Assembly: GCA_024509875.1 (NCBI GenBank)
Contig: JAMPIV010012152.1
Location: 439,501 to 503,500 of the forward strand
Direction of reading: 5' to 3'
Source of the DNA: Oreohelix idahoensis
Taxonomy: Eukaryota > Mollusca > Gastropoda > Stylommatophora > Oreohelicidae
DNA: 64,000 bases
Positions 19,243 through 32,103 of the stretch are shown in pieces. The notes beneath the pieces are model-generated. The model ran no database searches. It saw only the letters and a list, made by a program, of their open reading frames with translations, and had not been told where the DNA came from. Made by a program: the position numbers and the translations under genes. The number at the start of each line of letters is the position of its first letter. Position 1 is the first letter of the stretch.

Positions 19243-22200
19243 ATGCTTACTATAGACCATTTCGTTAAAAGTGGTCGTGAATATGGTTATAAATCTCAAG
19301 AACTTCGTCAGTTTGCTGAATCAGAACTGGAAAAATATGAAAGAAAGGAAGAAGAGAAAAAGGCTGCATTAAAGAAAGAGGAAGAGGAACAAAAGGCTGC
19401 ATTAAAGAAAGAGGAAGAGGAACAAAAGGCAGCATTAAAGAAAGAGGAAGCAGAACTTGAGATGAAGCAAATTGCCAAGGAAAATAGATCGAGAGAGTTT
19501 GCTCAACGTGAAAGAGAAGAGCAAAGAACAATCGCCAGACAGGAAGAAGAGAATAAATTGAAACGAGAGGAAATTATTTTACAACAAGAAATGGAATTGG
19601 CGCGTATTAAATTGGAGACAGCAAGATTACAAGCACAAAGTGCTGATGCAAACCAGAATAATAACGCACAAAATGGATCATCATCCAGCCAACCTAAACA
19701 CTTCTACAACTTTAAATTACCCATTTTCAACTTGAACGTCGACGACCTTTCATCGTTCCTGGCACGTTTTGAACAGACTTGCAAAACAAACCATTTGCCT
19801 GAAGAGTCATGGGTACTCAAGTTAAATGAATTCTTGGTTGGAGAACCACTGACAGCTTCTCAAAATGCTGACCCATCAATAGCTAATAACTACGGTGCTA
19901 TTAAGTCCTTGCTTTTACGAAGGTTTCACCTGGACGAGGAACACTGTAGGTTGAAATTTAAGGGAATTTTACCTGAATCTCCAAGGGATTTTGCAGGATT
20001 CATTGCGAATATACGCAATACATTTAATAGATGGGTTGAACTGGCAGAAGTCAACAAATCATACGACAAATTAGTTGATTTACTACTACGGGATAAGGTA
20101 TTATCTTCGGTTAGCCAGCCATTTTTTGCATATTTGCAGGAGCGTAAACCAGGTACTATGGATGAGTTAGAAAAAATTTCTTTAAACTACTGTTCGGCAC
20201 ACCCGAATGCAACCATTTCTAACTCCTCATTAAGAGAACCTCTACCTGTGGCGTCTAATATGGCCTACAATCACAATAACAAACAAAGACATCACAGTGT
20301 AGACAGAAGCAGGTTCCAAAGAAATCACAATGTTAACTTTCAGAAGGGACATAATAATGATTTCAACAATAAAAATGAGTTCAACAGAGGTAGATCACGA
20401 GATAGAAATTATTCACCTCAAACAAACTACCACAATGGTCAACATAACACTCATTATAATCGATCACATACTCCCAATAATAATAGTAACTGGAATGGTA
20501 ATAATCATGGCTCGAGACATCGAGATAATAGTTACTATAGAGGACGACGAGATAATTCTAACAATTATACTCGGAATCGATCTCATTCTCGGGGATCATC
20601 TCATTACAACCATAATACAGGGGCGGCAGTTACAAATAATACTACCCCTATAGCTCAGGTCCCACTTGACAATAATACAACACAGTCTTCTGCTGCATGT
20701 TTTGCTATTAATTATAATGTGGCAAATAGTTGCCAGCAATGCAATCTTATTTTTCAGAAGGCGAAAGAAACAGTGCTTAACTGCGGACATATTATACCAC
20801 AGGTAGGTCTTGCAGTCAACGATGGAACAGGCCTACTAATTTTTAACAGGGGATTAGTTAATGGATCCGTCGTCTCAGTGTTGAGGGATTCGGGATCCAC
20901 AACGATTGGTGTACGACAGTCGCTGGTACATCCCAGCTGTGCAACGGGGGAATATGTCCGTTGCATGACGTTTGGTGGAACAATAGAGTTTTACCCCACA
21001 GCTATTATTCATGTTAACACTCCTTTTTCACAGGAAACGTAAAAGTATGTATGCTAAAAAAGCCTATAGCTGATTTGATGGTTGGTCGTATACACGGCAG
21101 TAAAGATTGTACTCCAGATGAGATTATAGAATGGGAGAAACATAACCTATGCACTGGAAACGCCGTGACGACTAGAGCGCAGACTCAACTCATGGAGAAA
21201 GTTGATGATAATAAAATGGATGCAGACAACCAAGAGGAATTTGTAGTCAATTCACCTATTGACAGGGAAACATTTGCAACCAAACAAAAAGAGGATAAAT
21301 CTTTAAAAAAATTTTTTAAGTTGGTTGATAAAGTTGACAATCTATCCTCAGGTAATAATAACAAACATTGTTTTGTTATTAAAAATGACATATTGATTAG
21401 ATGTTTTAATGACAAATCACAAATGAAACAACAAGTTATGGTCCCATATACTTTTAGACGGTACATTCTTCAACATGCACATGACTCACATTGTGCTGGA
21501 CATATGGGATATACTCGAACACGATCTCGAGTACTGTCTTCATTCTTTTGGCCAGGGGTGTCAAGAGATATTTCGCAGTATGTACGTTCCTGTACTACAT
21601 GCCAAGAAGTGAAAGCACGTGGAGCTTTTCACACGGCGCCTATTCAGGCTTGCGATATCTCAGTGAGACCTTTTGACAAGATGGCAATAGACATTATTGG
21701 TCCATTGCTACCATCGGCCAGAGGACATAGATTCGTCCTTACGTGCATTGATTTGTGCACACGATGGCCAGAAGCTATCCCATTAAAGACCACCACTACC
21801 ACAGATGTAGCTGATGCACTACATCTCATCTTTTCTAGAATAGGGTTTCCTAGAAAACTTTTATCAGACCATGGGTCACAGTTTATATCTGACACCATGA
21901 AGGAAGTCATGAAAACTTGGGACATTGATAGGAATTTAAGTAGTATTTATCATCCGATGAGTAATGGTGCGGTTGAAAGACTTAACCGTACACTTAAACA
22001 ACTACTACATAAGGTTACTGCTAAGCACCCTCATGACTGGGACAGAGCACTCCCAGCTGTTCTATTTGCTTATCGGGAGGTACCGCATGAACAAACTGGC
22101 TTCTCTCCCTTTGAATTAGTTTTTGGTGCTCCCCCAAGAGGTCCTATGGGACTAATAAAAGACTTATTAATTGACGACGAGATGACTCAGGACACTCAGT

Positions 22201-24071
22201 CATCTTACGAGTACGTGATTAATCTTCGGAAGAACATTATTGAGTCTTGCCAGTTGGCAACAGCTTCTTCTGAGGCTGCAAAAGCTAAGGCTCGATCTCT
22301 ACAAAATAGGTCTCGACGATTACGCCAATTATTCCCAGGCGACGAGGCTTATGTGTTACTTCCTCACAATAACAATAAATTATTGATATCTTGGAATGGT
22401 CCTTACAAAGTCATTGATAAAATTTCCGACGTTGATTACGTCTTAGATATCAAGGGACACAAAAAGATATTTCATATTAACATGCTCAAGCAATTTCATA
22501 CACGTCCTGAACACTTACAGTCAATTTTTCATGAACTAGATGACAACACAGTATCCACTTGTCATTATACTAACTTATCTGTCATCCAGGAAGAAGAATC
22601 TTCTTTTCCTGAGGTACAGTTACCGTTACCTGTACCAGTAGTTCAACCTACTGAATCTTGGCGGGATGTAACCATCTCTTCAACGGTTACACCGCAACAG
22701 CGTCTACAGATTGCTAATCTATTACAATCTTATCCAGATGTGTTGACCGACGTTCCGGGTCGCACATCGGCTATCAGTCATGACATTACTCTCAATGATG
22801 ATACACCTATTCGTGTACATCCCTATTCTGTTCCTTTACATTTCCTTGCTAAAACTACTAAGGAACTTGAACAGATGTTGTCTCTGGGAATCATTGAGAC
22901 TAGTAATTCGCCATTCTCTTCTCCATTAGTGATTGTCCGGAAGAAGGACAATAACATCAGACTATGTGTTGATTATAGAAAATTAAATGCTAAGACTATA
23001 GTTGACAGCGAACCACATCCACTTATCGACGACTTACTGCCACGTCTATCCAACGCAACTATATTTAGTAAGATAGACTTAACTAAAGGTTATTGGCAGA
23101 TACCACTGACCGAAAAGGCTAAGTACTACACCGCATTTTCCACTCCACAAGGTCTATACCAGTGGAATGTGATGCCTTTTGGGCTTGTTAATGCGCCAGC
23201 TACCTTCATTCGCCTGATGCGACAAATTTTATCAGGTAGACCAGACGTTATTACATATATTGACGACATATGCTTGTTTAGTTCGTCGTTTGAGGAACAT
23301 GTTTCGGGACTTAGATATGTTTTTGACACTCTAAGGAATTATCATCTAACTGCTAAACCTACAAAGGTGCAAATCGCGTGTAATGAGATAACCTTTTTGG
23401 GACATATCATTGGATCGGGATATATCCGAACGTTACCTAGTACAGTCTCAAAAATTCTAAACATAGCAGTTCCTCAGACGAAGAAACAGGTCAGGAGTTT
23501 GTTAGGACTTGTTCAATATTACAGTAGATTCATACCAAACTTGTCATCCATCACGGCTGTATTGTCTTCATTGTTAAAAAAAGATATGCCGGTGAAGGTG
23601 ACATGGACTGGTACATGCAATGAAACTTTCAACAAAATTATAAATTTGTTCTCACATGAACCAATTTTAAGACTTCCCGATGCTTCCAAAAGATTTTTCT
23701 TACGAACAGATGCTAGTAACTACGGCATTGGTGCATGCCTGCTCCAGAACCATGATGGCATTCTACACCCCACCTTATATATATCAAGAAAGCTGAAGCC
23801 GGCTGAAACAAAGTATTCCACAGTCGACAAGGAACTTTTGTCTGTGATCTGGGCAATAACGAAGCTGGAGAAATTCTTACTCGGTGCCCCCTTTACCATA
23901 CAGACGGACCAACGTGCGGTAGCATCCTTGCGTCGATCCAACCACAAAAGCCAGAAACTTGCCAGATATTCAATCATCCTACAGCCATTCGAGTTCTCCA
24001 TTGAACACATACCTGGCACTGAAAATTGTGTGGCAGATGCGTTGTCACGTAATCCTATTGACGACGAATAA
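19243..24071 (+). pseudogene. B gag-pol with one frameshift
   Basis: The first 599 codons (19243-21042) give Gag: an E/K/Q-rich helix with an 11-residue repeat near residues 45-70, a capsid-like region, an Asn/Arg/His-rich tail, CxxC...CGH, and protease DSG in VLRDSGS. The frame shifts at a T run (21023-21027, one T fewer than El1 implies). It then continues 21051-24071 with the end of protease, integrase (HHCC; D,D35E counted as exactly 35), GPY-type module (WNGPYKV), RT with YIDD at 23256-23267 and RNase H. Everything else is open and all motifs are present. The single-base loss is either a recent mutation or a sequencing error. Protein similarity to El1, C and D is clear throughout pol; this is the most divergent of that group. 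Confidence 0.93.
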
Positions 24072-25115
24072 TCAACATTGACACTCTTAAACTACATCAA
24101 TCAGAACTACATTGGATTGAACGAAGTATCAACTATAAAGGAACTAACCTTGCCTTCAATTCAAACTTTATAAACACTATATGCATCACAGAATTGAACG
24201 ACAAGACAATCAAGGTATATATACTTACATTCTAAATTCGTCTAATATCCATACACGATATACGAATATCATTGAACAATCATGGAATAATATCTGACGA
24301 CAAGTCGAACTTATTATCCTATGGACTCTTAATTCTTCGATGCAGTTATAAATGACATTTCTTTCCGACGTGGACATTTGAACACTTTTGCCTAAAAGAA
24401 TTCATCAGGATCAAGACTACGGATGGATCATCATATCCTATACTAATTAATTAGTTAACTTAACTTCTTAATTGAATTATTATCAATAAAATGAAATGTG
24501 AGAAAAAAATGAAATGAAAAAAAAAAAAAAAAAAAAAAGAGAACGAAATACTAAAAGAAGAAATTATGAAAAGAGAAAATAAATCTCACACAAGTATTAG
24601 ATTAATAATTTTTTTTTTAATGTACCTATACATTATTTAGTTAGTTAAATTAGATAGTTATTATTCACTAACACTTAACACACACAATTAAGTTAAAACT
24701 TATATTCGAATTTCTTTCTATTTCTTCTTACTTAGTTTGTCTTTTCTTCTCTCATAACATCGCTTTACTTTAGAAGCTTAATAATTTAACTCTTAGTTTA
24801 ATTAATTAATTTAATTTTAATTAGTCAAATTAATTCCTATATGACATACTAATACGACAGACCTTACTTTAATTTAATTCTATCATTCACTATTAACATT
24901 GGACATTTATTTAGTTGATATAATAATATGTATAATATTGATATATAATGTTAGATGACTATGACAAATAGTTAGTTGACACGACCGCAACAGTTCTACT
25001 CAGAACATCGTCGGCCATATGTCACAATTGTGTTAAATTTTTTTGAAAAATTGTTAAGTCGGATAGATATTGAAAAAAAATCTATCGATTTTTTTTTCCC
25101 CGGTGTACAGGGAAT
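24072..25115 (+). other. B 3' untranslated region
   Basis: AT-rich, no ORF. An A-rich run lies at about 24517-24538. Just before the LTR, A8 (25073-25080), an 8-nt spacer and T9 (25089-25097) form the same A-tract/T-tract arrangement as in El1, C and D. They are followed by CCCCGGTGTACAGGGAAT. The polypurine tract (ACAGGGAA) is weak compared with the others. Confidence 0.65.
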
Positions 25116-25930
25116 TGTTACGGTATATGATATTAACGCCGTCTGCTAAAGGTTACCANGCNTGCNATTGTAAAAGGTTAATGCATTTAATATATTGCGA
25201 TAGATGTTTCAATTTTGAACGCTTTATACACGATCGATTATGACGTGTATAGCGTTGTTTAGGACACAGTCGGTAACTAAGAAACGCTACCCTTTTCACA
25301 TTGACCGTCAAGCTGTTAAGACGCGTATGACTTTCCTTCCAATGTTGGGCATGGTATTGCCATACAGATATATTTTATGCAAGTACGGACATGGGTCAGT
25401 CCATTGCTATTACGAAGATTTGAAATGATTAAAGGTCAGTACGAAGTGAAAATTAAGGAAGGATGAATTACAGTCCATAGTATTTGATTTTGCCAGACTC
25501 ATAGACTCACTGTCGGCCGTTGGAAACCCCAACCGCGCGTGCATACAGCTATGACAATCTGCATACAGTAATTTGATTATTGGACAAGGACTGATAGGAT
25601 ATCTACATATCTATGCCATATATTTTCAAGTTATAATATGTACCTTTGTGATCAACATGCATGAATCGTCTTGACGTGTAATCTGTATTAAATAATTGTG
25701 GACTCAATGGAACCGACTTGTCACATCAATCGTATTCCAAGGTTCAATTATTGTTCAGAATCTTCCACCCCTGCATTCGCGTAATCTTACATAGAAGGCA
25801 CGATACACGATCACTCAAGAATATCAAGAAGATAAAACAATGGCCAGAATTTATAACTACTTTATTGACATTATATGGAACATTGTTCAGAGCTAACCAA
25901 ACCACTCCTTGCAACAGACCACTTGCAACA
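25116..25930 (+). repeat. B 3' LTR
   Basis: 815 bp, a match to 16865-17679. Contains undetermined bases at 25159, 25162 and 25166. The few differences from the 5' LTR are G-to-T or A-to-C type and cluster in the same 100 bp, which suggests low base quality there. Confidence 0.95.
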
Positions 25931-27234
25931 TATGGTTCCTGTAGTTCTTCAGGTTTGACCTTCTTTTCCTTTTTCCCCGATGTCATAGCAGCACAATGAG
26001 GAGGTTTCCTTCTACAATGGTCAGTGTCATGATTGTTCATCTTACAATTTTTGCACCACCTTTTTCCTTGGTTGAAAGATTTTCTTTCATCATATTTCCT
26101 TTCATCGAATTGTGGGGTTTTATTTTTATTTTCATACCGTGGCCTATCAAACTGGTGCTTACCTTTGTTTTGATCCCTAGGATCAAATTTATTAAAGTTC
26201 TGTGGCGCCCTAAAGTTATCCACCTGTTTCTTTTTATTACCTGTTACCTCTGCTTGAGCTGCTTGATACCTTTCAGCAACATTTAGCAACTCACCCAGCC
26301 TCTCTGCACCTTGTTCCATGAGAAACTTTCTCAGGTCTGGAGCCATGGACTCTCTTAATTGCTCTATAAGGACCATTTCCTTAAGATCTTGGGTTTTCCC
26401 CAGAGAAGTCCATTTCTCCAAGTATGTCTCTATTCGTGCAGAGAACTGGTGATAGGTTTCACCTGACAGTAGTTTAGCATTCCTAAATTTTTTCCTATAA
26501 AATTCTGCATTCTTTTCATATCTTAACAAAAGAGCCTGCTTTAGCATGTCATAATTTTCCTGATCACTTCTGCTCATTTTTGCAAAAACTTCATAAGCTG
26601 CCCCACGAAGTCCTTGAGATAACTTTAAGCTCCACCTTTCTCTCTCTAACCCATACGTGGTAGCTAATAGTTCATACCTATTTAGATAGCTCTCTATATC
26701 ATCGTCTTTCTCAACAAAATGATCTAAATGAAAATTCATAGCTGAGGTTGAGGCTCCCTGGCTAGCAGTGGCATCAGAGGCAAAGGGACTGGCACCATTT
26801 TCAGGAGCATGGCCTTGAAACTCAAACTCCCTTAGTCGTAACTCATGTTCCCTTTGTAATCTCTTATCTTCTGCTTCCCTTTCTGCAGCTAATCTCTTGT
26901 CTTCCCTTTCTGCAGCTAATTTCTTCTCTTCCCTTTCTGCAGCTAATTTCTTCTCTTCCCTTTCTGCAGCCAATCTTTTGTCTTCTCTTTCTGCTTCCAA
27001 TTCTTTAGCCTCAGCCTCAATCTGCAACCTCTTAGTCTCAGCCTCAGCCTCAAATTGTAACTTCTTAATTTCCCTTTCAGCCTCTAACTTTCTTTCGGCT
27101 TCAAACCTTCTTTCTTCGCGTTCAATAAATTTGTCACATTCAGTAGTGACATAGGCAACCATAACTTGCCCATCTAATCCTAACTCTTTTGCAGTCTGAA
27201 CAGCAGCAGATCGAAATTTGGCTAGGTCCGCCAT
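25931..27234 (-). pseudogene. A element Gag part, cut from Pol by B
   Basis: Starts ATG at 27234 (MADLAKF). About 433 codons are open to the B insertion. An N-terminal charged helix (residues about 35-125) is built partly of a 9-residue repeat of the AEREEKKLA type. A capsid-like region follows at about 150-330, then a Lys/Arg/Asn-rich segment and a canonical zinc knuckle C-x2-C-x4-H-x4-C (Cys394, Cys397, His402, Cys407). The frame is the same as Pol at 16864. Beyond 25931 the open frame merely reads into the B LTR. Confidence 0.92.
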
Positions 27235-27413
27235 TGTCTATCAGGTAAGTTTATACAATGTCTAACTAACAATTCAATCTCTAAATATATATCTAATGGA
27301 CAACACAGGCACCGAGAGCTCAACCTTATTTAATTCCACCCAAGGATACCTTTTAATTCTTATTATTCCCTAAAGTGAATTACTCCCAATATTTGTAATA
27401 GGGAAGGATTCAA

Positions 27414-27434
27414 AATCCCGAGAGCGAGACCCCA
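27414..27434 (-). other. A element primer-binding site candidate
   Basis: Five bases inside the 5' LTR the minus strand reads TGGGGTCTCGCTCTCGGGAT, starting with TGG as expected for a tRNA 3' end. It resembles the complement of a tRNA-Pro 3' end with an indel, but I cannot assign it. Confidence 0.5.
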
Positions 27435-27439
27435 ATATA

Positions 27440-29835
27440 TGTGGTGAAGTGGGATGTTATAAATATTTATAGGGGACTTAGTGTACTGACTGAGATCAGC
27501 TGTGAAGGTATCTATATCTAATAAGAGTAGTGTATTATAGATAACCTTACTTGCTGCCACATATGTATACCTCAGTCAGAATTATTCTGGAATAGTGTGA
27601 TGACTACGTTATATGTCTAGGGTATGTGTATGATGAAGTGTAAGTCATAACAACAACAGACAGATAAACAATTTAATTTATTCCACCACACTTGACAACA
27701 CTGTGACACTCACATACATAAAACACTCTACGAGGATATCTTAAAGGAGTCACTGATAACTTTTCAAATAACAATATGTATTCAGTGCTGTCATGAATGT
27801 ATATGTGTCCTGATTCAAATACAAAGGGAACCAGGAATCACAATCAATTTTAATTACAAGTTATATGTACAGAATTTATCAATATGAATATTGTAGTGAC
27901 ATATATTATTAATAGTATCCTATGTGTGTCAGTTGTGTAGTAGTAATATGAGGTAATACTGGTTTTGTTTTGTTCAAGCTCTGTTGGTATTTGTCATCAT
28001 GACTTCAATAGTTTGTTTCTATTGGAACTAGTATTGGAGATGTTCTCAGTTCCTGGTATTAAAACAATTAAATTCCCCTCTTAATGTTATTTTTACAATG
28101 TCATTTTAAGATGGGGGTACATAATGTTGAGCTCCATGGCCACACTCTCTTATCTTTCGTGATGACTGCAGTAAAGGCCTCCTCTGCTCGATTACTTTAA
28201 TGAGTTCTGGAGCCACCCCACTGGTTGCTATATGGACCAAGGAGTATGCTGTCCACCTCTGGCTTCAGCAAAGCTCTGACCAGGTGCTGCTCAATAACTT
28301 TAAGACCACGGTCCCTGAAACAAGAAGGATGTACCTTCTACGTCATAACTAATTTATACTCTCTTTCTACACTGAGCACAATACATCACAAACATTGAGT
28401 TCAGAGCGTTAGGCCAACTGTCAGCTTCATCTGAAATACTTTATACCAGTATTTCCCTCCCTAATGGTTACTACGCCTCTGCAATTCCAGCATTATTTCT
28501 TTCTAGTCACTCATCTAGGTGTCAGTGTACTGTTTGGCCATTCCATGCAGTTTTACTTTCCTCCGACACCTTCTGTTCAGGCTGGAGCATTATAGGCTTT
28601 ACATCATGTTTGCTACTGAACTACACATATATACAGACATAAATTATCAATTTACATTCAATTTTCATTAAAAGATATTGAATATTTCAAGCTTACCACA
28701 ATTCTTAGAATAATAAACAGTTTCGTTGACTGGCAATGAATATAGCACAACTCCGATCTGCCGATGTCCCAGGCTTTATTTTATAAAAAATATACACTGG
28801 TGCTCAACGCACTGCTTCTTAGTAGGTTTATTACAAGATGTGGCAATGAACAGACGCTCTGAATCGAGTATATTCGCAGCTCTACCCAATGAAACCATGT
28901 CTACACATCTTTTCAAAAAAGTACTCCTTTTTCACGTTTCCCCTGACAACACAAGATAGTATTTATAGCCCAACCAATCGTGTTTAGTCTTACATTTGTT
29001 GCGCTCCAATCAAATAGGAGTTTACATAGAGACTCATTTCCCGTACAATGGTGGCCTAAAATTCTGCCACTGAGCGATTCTGATTTTGGTGCTGTCTGAC
29101 ACCCTCACTATTTTATTTTGGCTATAATTTGGTAATTCCTAGACTATTTGCGTAACGTTTTACATATTATTTGTCAGCAAGTCCTAAGGAACCCAAATAT
29201 ACAAATTTAATGGAGCTAAGTGGCTGCGTTCAAAATATGCAATTTCTTCTACCTCCTGTTTCGAAGATGTGCTGTCTGGGTACTGTAATGTTTTCAAACG
29301 TAAACCAGTATAATGTCATATTTCCAATAAGCGTTTTTCAGGATTTTAAAACCTAACTCTCGGATGGGTAGTGTATTTATGACTGACGATTTGAAAAAAA
29401 GCCAGTGCTTGTGGCCTTACACGCGTGATGGCAGCATTGTGTATCGCGCGACGCGTGTTTAGTATTGCATGCTTCCTGCCTTCATTCGCCTCTCTCTCTC
29501 TCTCCTGCTTTATCTGTCTTTTAGTTACGCCGTGTATAAAATGGAATGAATGAGATATTAAATTTAGGTCATTGATCAGCTTGCGTATCTCAAGTTTTTT
29601 CCAAGAAATACAGTACACGTTTCATTGAAGAAAGCGTGCAGCGACACAGTAGGCTTTTACTATCAACGTGAAAGCTTTACAATTTGCAGACGAAGTAGAA
29701 AACAAGGGGGATTTCGAGTACAGTCATTGTGACAGCACTGTTCTTTACCATTCTTCTTTCCTTTTATTAAATTTATTTGTTAGGCTTTACATTTACCTTT
29801 TAATTTATATATGTGGATTAGAATATTCCACGACA
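27440..29835 (-). repeat. A element 5' LTR (right copy)
   Basis: 2396 bp, nearly identical to 11244-13641 and in the same orientation. It ends CGACA, followed by the GAGGT duplication. Confidence 0.93.
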
Positions 29836-29840
29836 GAGGT

Positions 29841-31472
29841 GTCTCTTGTCACAGTCCAACAGTAATCAGCAAGAATTGAAGGGCTCCAATTGCCTTGATA
29901 CCTTGTCTCCATAGCAGCAATGTCCTGGTGAAATCGTTCACCATGCTCACCACTGACCGCTCCACAGTTTGAAGTAAAGAAATCCAGATGAGAATCCAGA
30001 AAATGAATTTTCAAAGACATGTTGCAGCCAAGACTCTTATACTTCAGAAGGAGATTTTCTACAATTTCATTGTAATTATCAGATCTGTTGTTTCCAAGAA
30101 AATTGTCCACCACTGACTTAAATGCTAGCCATGATGCTTTTTCCTTGCCATGCAACCCGCAAAGAAACTCGTCATCATGAAGAAGTTTTCGAATTTGCTG
30201 ACCTACAAATACCCCCTCTCTTATTTTAGCTTCACTCAGTCTTGGAAATTTTCTGATGAGGTATTTGAAAGCCTCATCTGTTTTCTCCATTGCCTTGACA
30301 AAGTTTTTCATGAGACCCAGCTTAATGTGCAAGGGTGGCAACACAATCTTGCAGGTGTCGACAAGTGCTGGGTTCTCAACGTTCTTACTGCCAGGCTGCA
30401 ATGACTTCCTGATTGGCCAATGTCTTCTGATGTAATGGTCACTTCGTGCACGGCTATCCCACTCACAGAGAAAGCAAAAGTATTTGGTGTATCCACCCTG
30501 TAGTCCAAGCAAAAGAGCAACCACTTTTAAATCACCGCAAAGTGACCAATGATGATGATCGTAGTTTATACACTTCAAAAGCTGCTTAATGTTTTCATAA
30601 GTTTCTTTCATATGAACTGCGTGACCAACTGGAATTGACGGTAACACATTACCATTATTCAACAAAACAGCTTTAAGACTCGTCTTGGATGAATCAATGA
30701 AAAGCCTCCACTCTTCCGGTATGTAATTGCTTTTGATGGCTGCCATTAAACCAGAAATGTTGTGGCACGCAGAAAGGTCACCCTCTTTGAAAAAGAATGT
30801 AATAAGCGTCTTCTGGCGGTTCCTATACACATAAATTGTAACATCTTCTGCCAGGAGATTCCACTGTTGCAATCTGGAACCCAAAAGCTCCGCCTTGTTC
30901 TTCGGTAAATTCAGATATTTTACAAGATCATTCAGTTCACCTTGGGTTATTAAGTGTGGTTTAGTGGATGTAGTTTGCTCAAAATCTGGGTCGCTTGAGA
31001 TTGATGGTTCAGGACCACCAATTTCCTCTTCTTCATCAGTGGAAGCAGCTTAAAATGATTCTGGTACTTTGGGAACTGGTAGGTCATCGCCATGTGGTAC
31101 CGGACGTATTGCAGAGGGGATGTTTGGATATTTCAGAGTCCATTTTTTCTTCTTTGATATGCCTTTCCCAATTGGAGGGACCATGCAAAAGTAACAGTTG
31201 TTGAGATGATCAGTGGGCTCTCTCCAAATCATTGGGACTGCAAAAGGCATAGCTTGCCTTTTGCCAGTCAACCACAGTTTAAGGTGTGCTGCACATGTAT
31301 TGCAGCATATGTGTGGCGTCCAGCTCTTATCTTGATCTCCTATTCTGCAGCCAAAATACAAACTGTACGCCTTCTTAATCACTTTAGTTATATTTCGTTT
31401 TTGTGATAGAAATGTCACCTCACCACATATATAACAGAAATTATTAGCACTGTTCACACAAGTCCTAGACAT
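29841..31472 (-). pseudogene. ORF of the CACTA-ended DNA transposon, probable transposase
   Basis: Begins ATG at 31472. The N-terminal 140 residues hold paired cysteines of a zinc-binding type (CYIC, CCNTC, CYFC). An in-frame TAA at 31050-31052 breaks the frame. The same frame continues from 31049 through 29841, with a further CFLC pair, a conserved LPPLHIKLGLM motif and GEHGERFHQD. Element A then interrupts it; the last ~18 codons are at 11187-11243. Total about 560 codons. The sequence resembles a multicopy 'uncharacterized protein' that I recall from arthropod and other invertebrate genomes. A DDE-type transposase role is inferred from the inverted repeats around it, not from a recognised catalytic triad. 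Confidence 0.65.
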
Positions 31473-31777
31473 TCCTAACTACGATACTCTTGATAAGGAA
31501 AAATGCACTAACTAATGGCAAAATTTTATCAAAGATAAGATATTTATACACAAAGGTGATGTAATCATAGGTAGGATTGCATCATCAACTTCTAGTTACA
31601 TTTTTATTGGTTATTAGAAAAAATTATGCAATCGCCCACAACAGTTGCGTCATATATATAAATTGACCGTAATTAAATAAACTAGTAGCATATATCTTGA
31701 AAACTAGAGCCAATCAACATTTTTAAATGTTATTTTCGTTTTCAGCACACCAAAATTAGTTAAGATCAGCTATTTTC

Positions 31778-31808
31778 ATTTCTGGTACATTTTGGTTGTT
31801 GACTAGTG
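31778..31808. repeat. Right terminal inverted repeat of the DNA transposon
   Basis: Complement of the left end: inner ATTTCTGGTACA at 31778-31789 and outer TTGTTGACTAGTG at 31796-31808. Followed by the TTA duplication and the resumed 30-bp array. Confidence 0.75.
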
Positions 31809-31811
31809 TTA

Positions 31812-32103
31812 TCAGTAGTTTCCAACTTTATTGGTTTATTATCATTAGTGTCCCACACTATTGGGTTATTTATTTTAGTGTCCCTCATTATTGGTTAATT
31901 ATGGTTAGCTTTTCTACATGAACATTATTTTAACATTGGTTATTCATTATTAATTCCCCACATTATTAATTTATTATTAGATTCCCACATTACTGGTTAA
32001 TTATTATCAGTTTCCCACATAATTAGTTTATTTTTATTAGTTTCCCAGATTATTGGTTAATTATTATCAGTTTCCCACATAATTAATTAATTATTATTAG
32101 TGT
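31812..32103. repeat. 30-bp AT-rich minisatellite, right part
   Basis: About 10 more units of the array at 10390-10849, in phase once the transposon and one TTA are removed. Confidence 0.85.

Larger units (their letters stand above)
16865..25930 (+). mobile_element. B: gypsy-type LTR retrotransposon nested in A
   Basis: 815-bp LTRs (16865-17679 and 25116-25930) begin TGTTACGG and end GCAACA. Target duplication TATGG at 16860-16864 and 25931-25935. Primer-binding site at 17681, a 1.5-kb hairpin-rich leader, gag-pol 19243-24071 with one frameshift, and a 1-kb 3' untranslated region. The LTRs differ at only a handful of positions, all near the start, so B is young. It is the innermost layer of the nest. 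Confidence 0.95.
11244..29835 (-). mobile_element. A: gypsy-type LTR retrotransposon (minus), interrupted by B
   Basis: Two LTRs of about 2.4 kb (11244-13641 and 27440-29835) in direct orientation begin TGTGGTG and end CGACA. The 5-bp target duplication GAGGT is at 11239-11243 and 29836-29840. Between them on the minus strand: primer-binding site, gag (27234 down), pol (to 13709) and polypurine tract. Without B (16865-25930) the internal region is one gag-pol frame of about 1484 codons. By eye the LTRs differ at roughly a dozen bases plus small indels, so the insertion is fairly recent. Confidence 0.93.
10850..31808 (-). mobile_element. CACTA-type DNA transposon (about 2.36 kb net) split by nested LTR elements
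   Basis: The outer ends are inverted repeats. CACTAGTCAACAA at 10850-10862 matches the complement of 31796-31808. An inner matching block TGTACCAGAAAT (10879-10890) matches the complement of 31778-31789. A 3-bp TTA flanks both sides (10847-10849, 31809-31811), and removing the element with one TTA restores the minisatellite. CACTA starts and 3-bp duplications are typical of the CMC/EnSpm superfamily, so I assign it there by inference. The minus-strand ORF inside is at 29841-31472 plus 11187-11243. Element A (11244-29835) interrupts it. Confidence 0.7.

Noticed and set aside
20330..20653. Overlapping ORFs in the Asn/Arg-rich Gag tails of B, C, D and E
   Set aside because: They are frame shadows of low-complexity coding sequence: hydrophobic Ile/Thr/Val runs from AAT/ATT-rich codons.
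27225..27250. Plus-strand splice donor CAGGTAAGT at the A gag start
   Set aside because: It is on the strand opposite to A's transcription and no plus-strand exon is recognisable nearby.
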